14,369 nt of DNA from Thermodesulfovibrio sp. (lineage in GTDB: Bacteria > Nitrospirota > Thermodesulfovibrionia > Thermodesulfovibrionales > JdFR-85), in the NCBI GenBank assembly GCA_027050975.1, contig JALUAR010000105.1, forward strand, positions 3,019-17,387. The letters are read 5' to 3'. The stretch's first letter is position 1. Every line of letters starts with the position of its first letter. The notes below the pieces were generated by a model that saw only the letters and a program-made list of their open reading frames with translations, was not told the DNA's origin and ran no database searches. The position numbers and the translations under genes were made by a program. Shown piece by piece: positions 14,362-14,369 of this stretch.

Positions 14362-14369
14362 TTCAAAAG

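Overview
The window looks like chromosomal DNA of a moderately AT-leaning Gram-negative anaerobe. The gene order def-fmt-DUF116, a chemoreceptor with a periplasmic haem c motif, and a cheA/cheW operon carrying an ExeA-type ATPase recall Nitrospirota or the former Deltaproteobacteria. This is inference from gene content; no rRNA or other marker is present to confirm it. No tRNA, rRNA, CRISPR array or insertion sequence was seen.

Left block (1-7629, all minus strand): a compact chemosensory operon. In transcription order it encodes a DUF4388/GAF-like protein, a single-domain CheY, CheA, an ExeA/GspA-type AAA+ ATPase, a CheW with a long charged N-terminal tail, and a methyl-accepting chemotaxis protein cut by the left window edge. 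The first five genes overlap by 4, 4, 8 and about 20 nt, and a 64-nt gap precedes the receptor. A good sigma70-type promoter (TTGACA-18-TATACT) with a dyad over its -10 lies directly upstream. The receptor is the most unusual item. It has a periplasmic domain with a CxxCH haem c motif and a long stalk with 28-residue repeats in both arms. A PhnD-like binding-protein domain follows the signalling domain and, with only two membrane helices, should be cytoplasmic.

Middle block (7758-9478, minus strand): two overlapping ABC sugar-type permease genes (MalF-like then MalG-like). No binding protein or ATPase gene is beside them.

Right block (9546-14332, plus strand): a housekeeping translation/RNA cluster, def, fmt, DUF116, OsmC-like, rbfA, nrnA, truB, followed by a Shine-Dalgarno-like sequence at the window end where rpsO would be expected. 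Several of these genes overlap by a single base. The def promoter is an extended -10 so close to the ATG that the mRNA should be leaderless.

Functionally, the left operon forms a receptor-kinase-regulator pathway whose output (flagella, type IV pili or gene expression) cannot be read from the window; no CheR, CheB or motility gene is visible. The right cluster covers formylation and deformylation of initiator methionine, 30S maturation, nanoRNA turnover and tRNA pseudouridylation.
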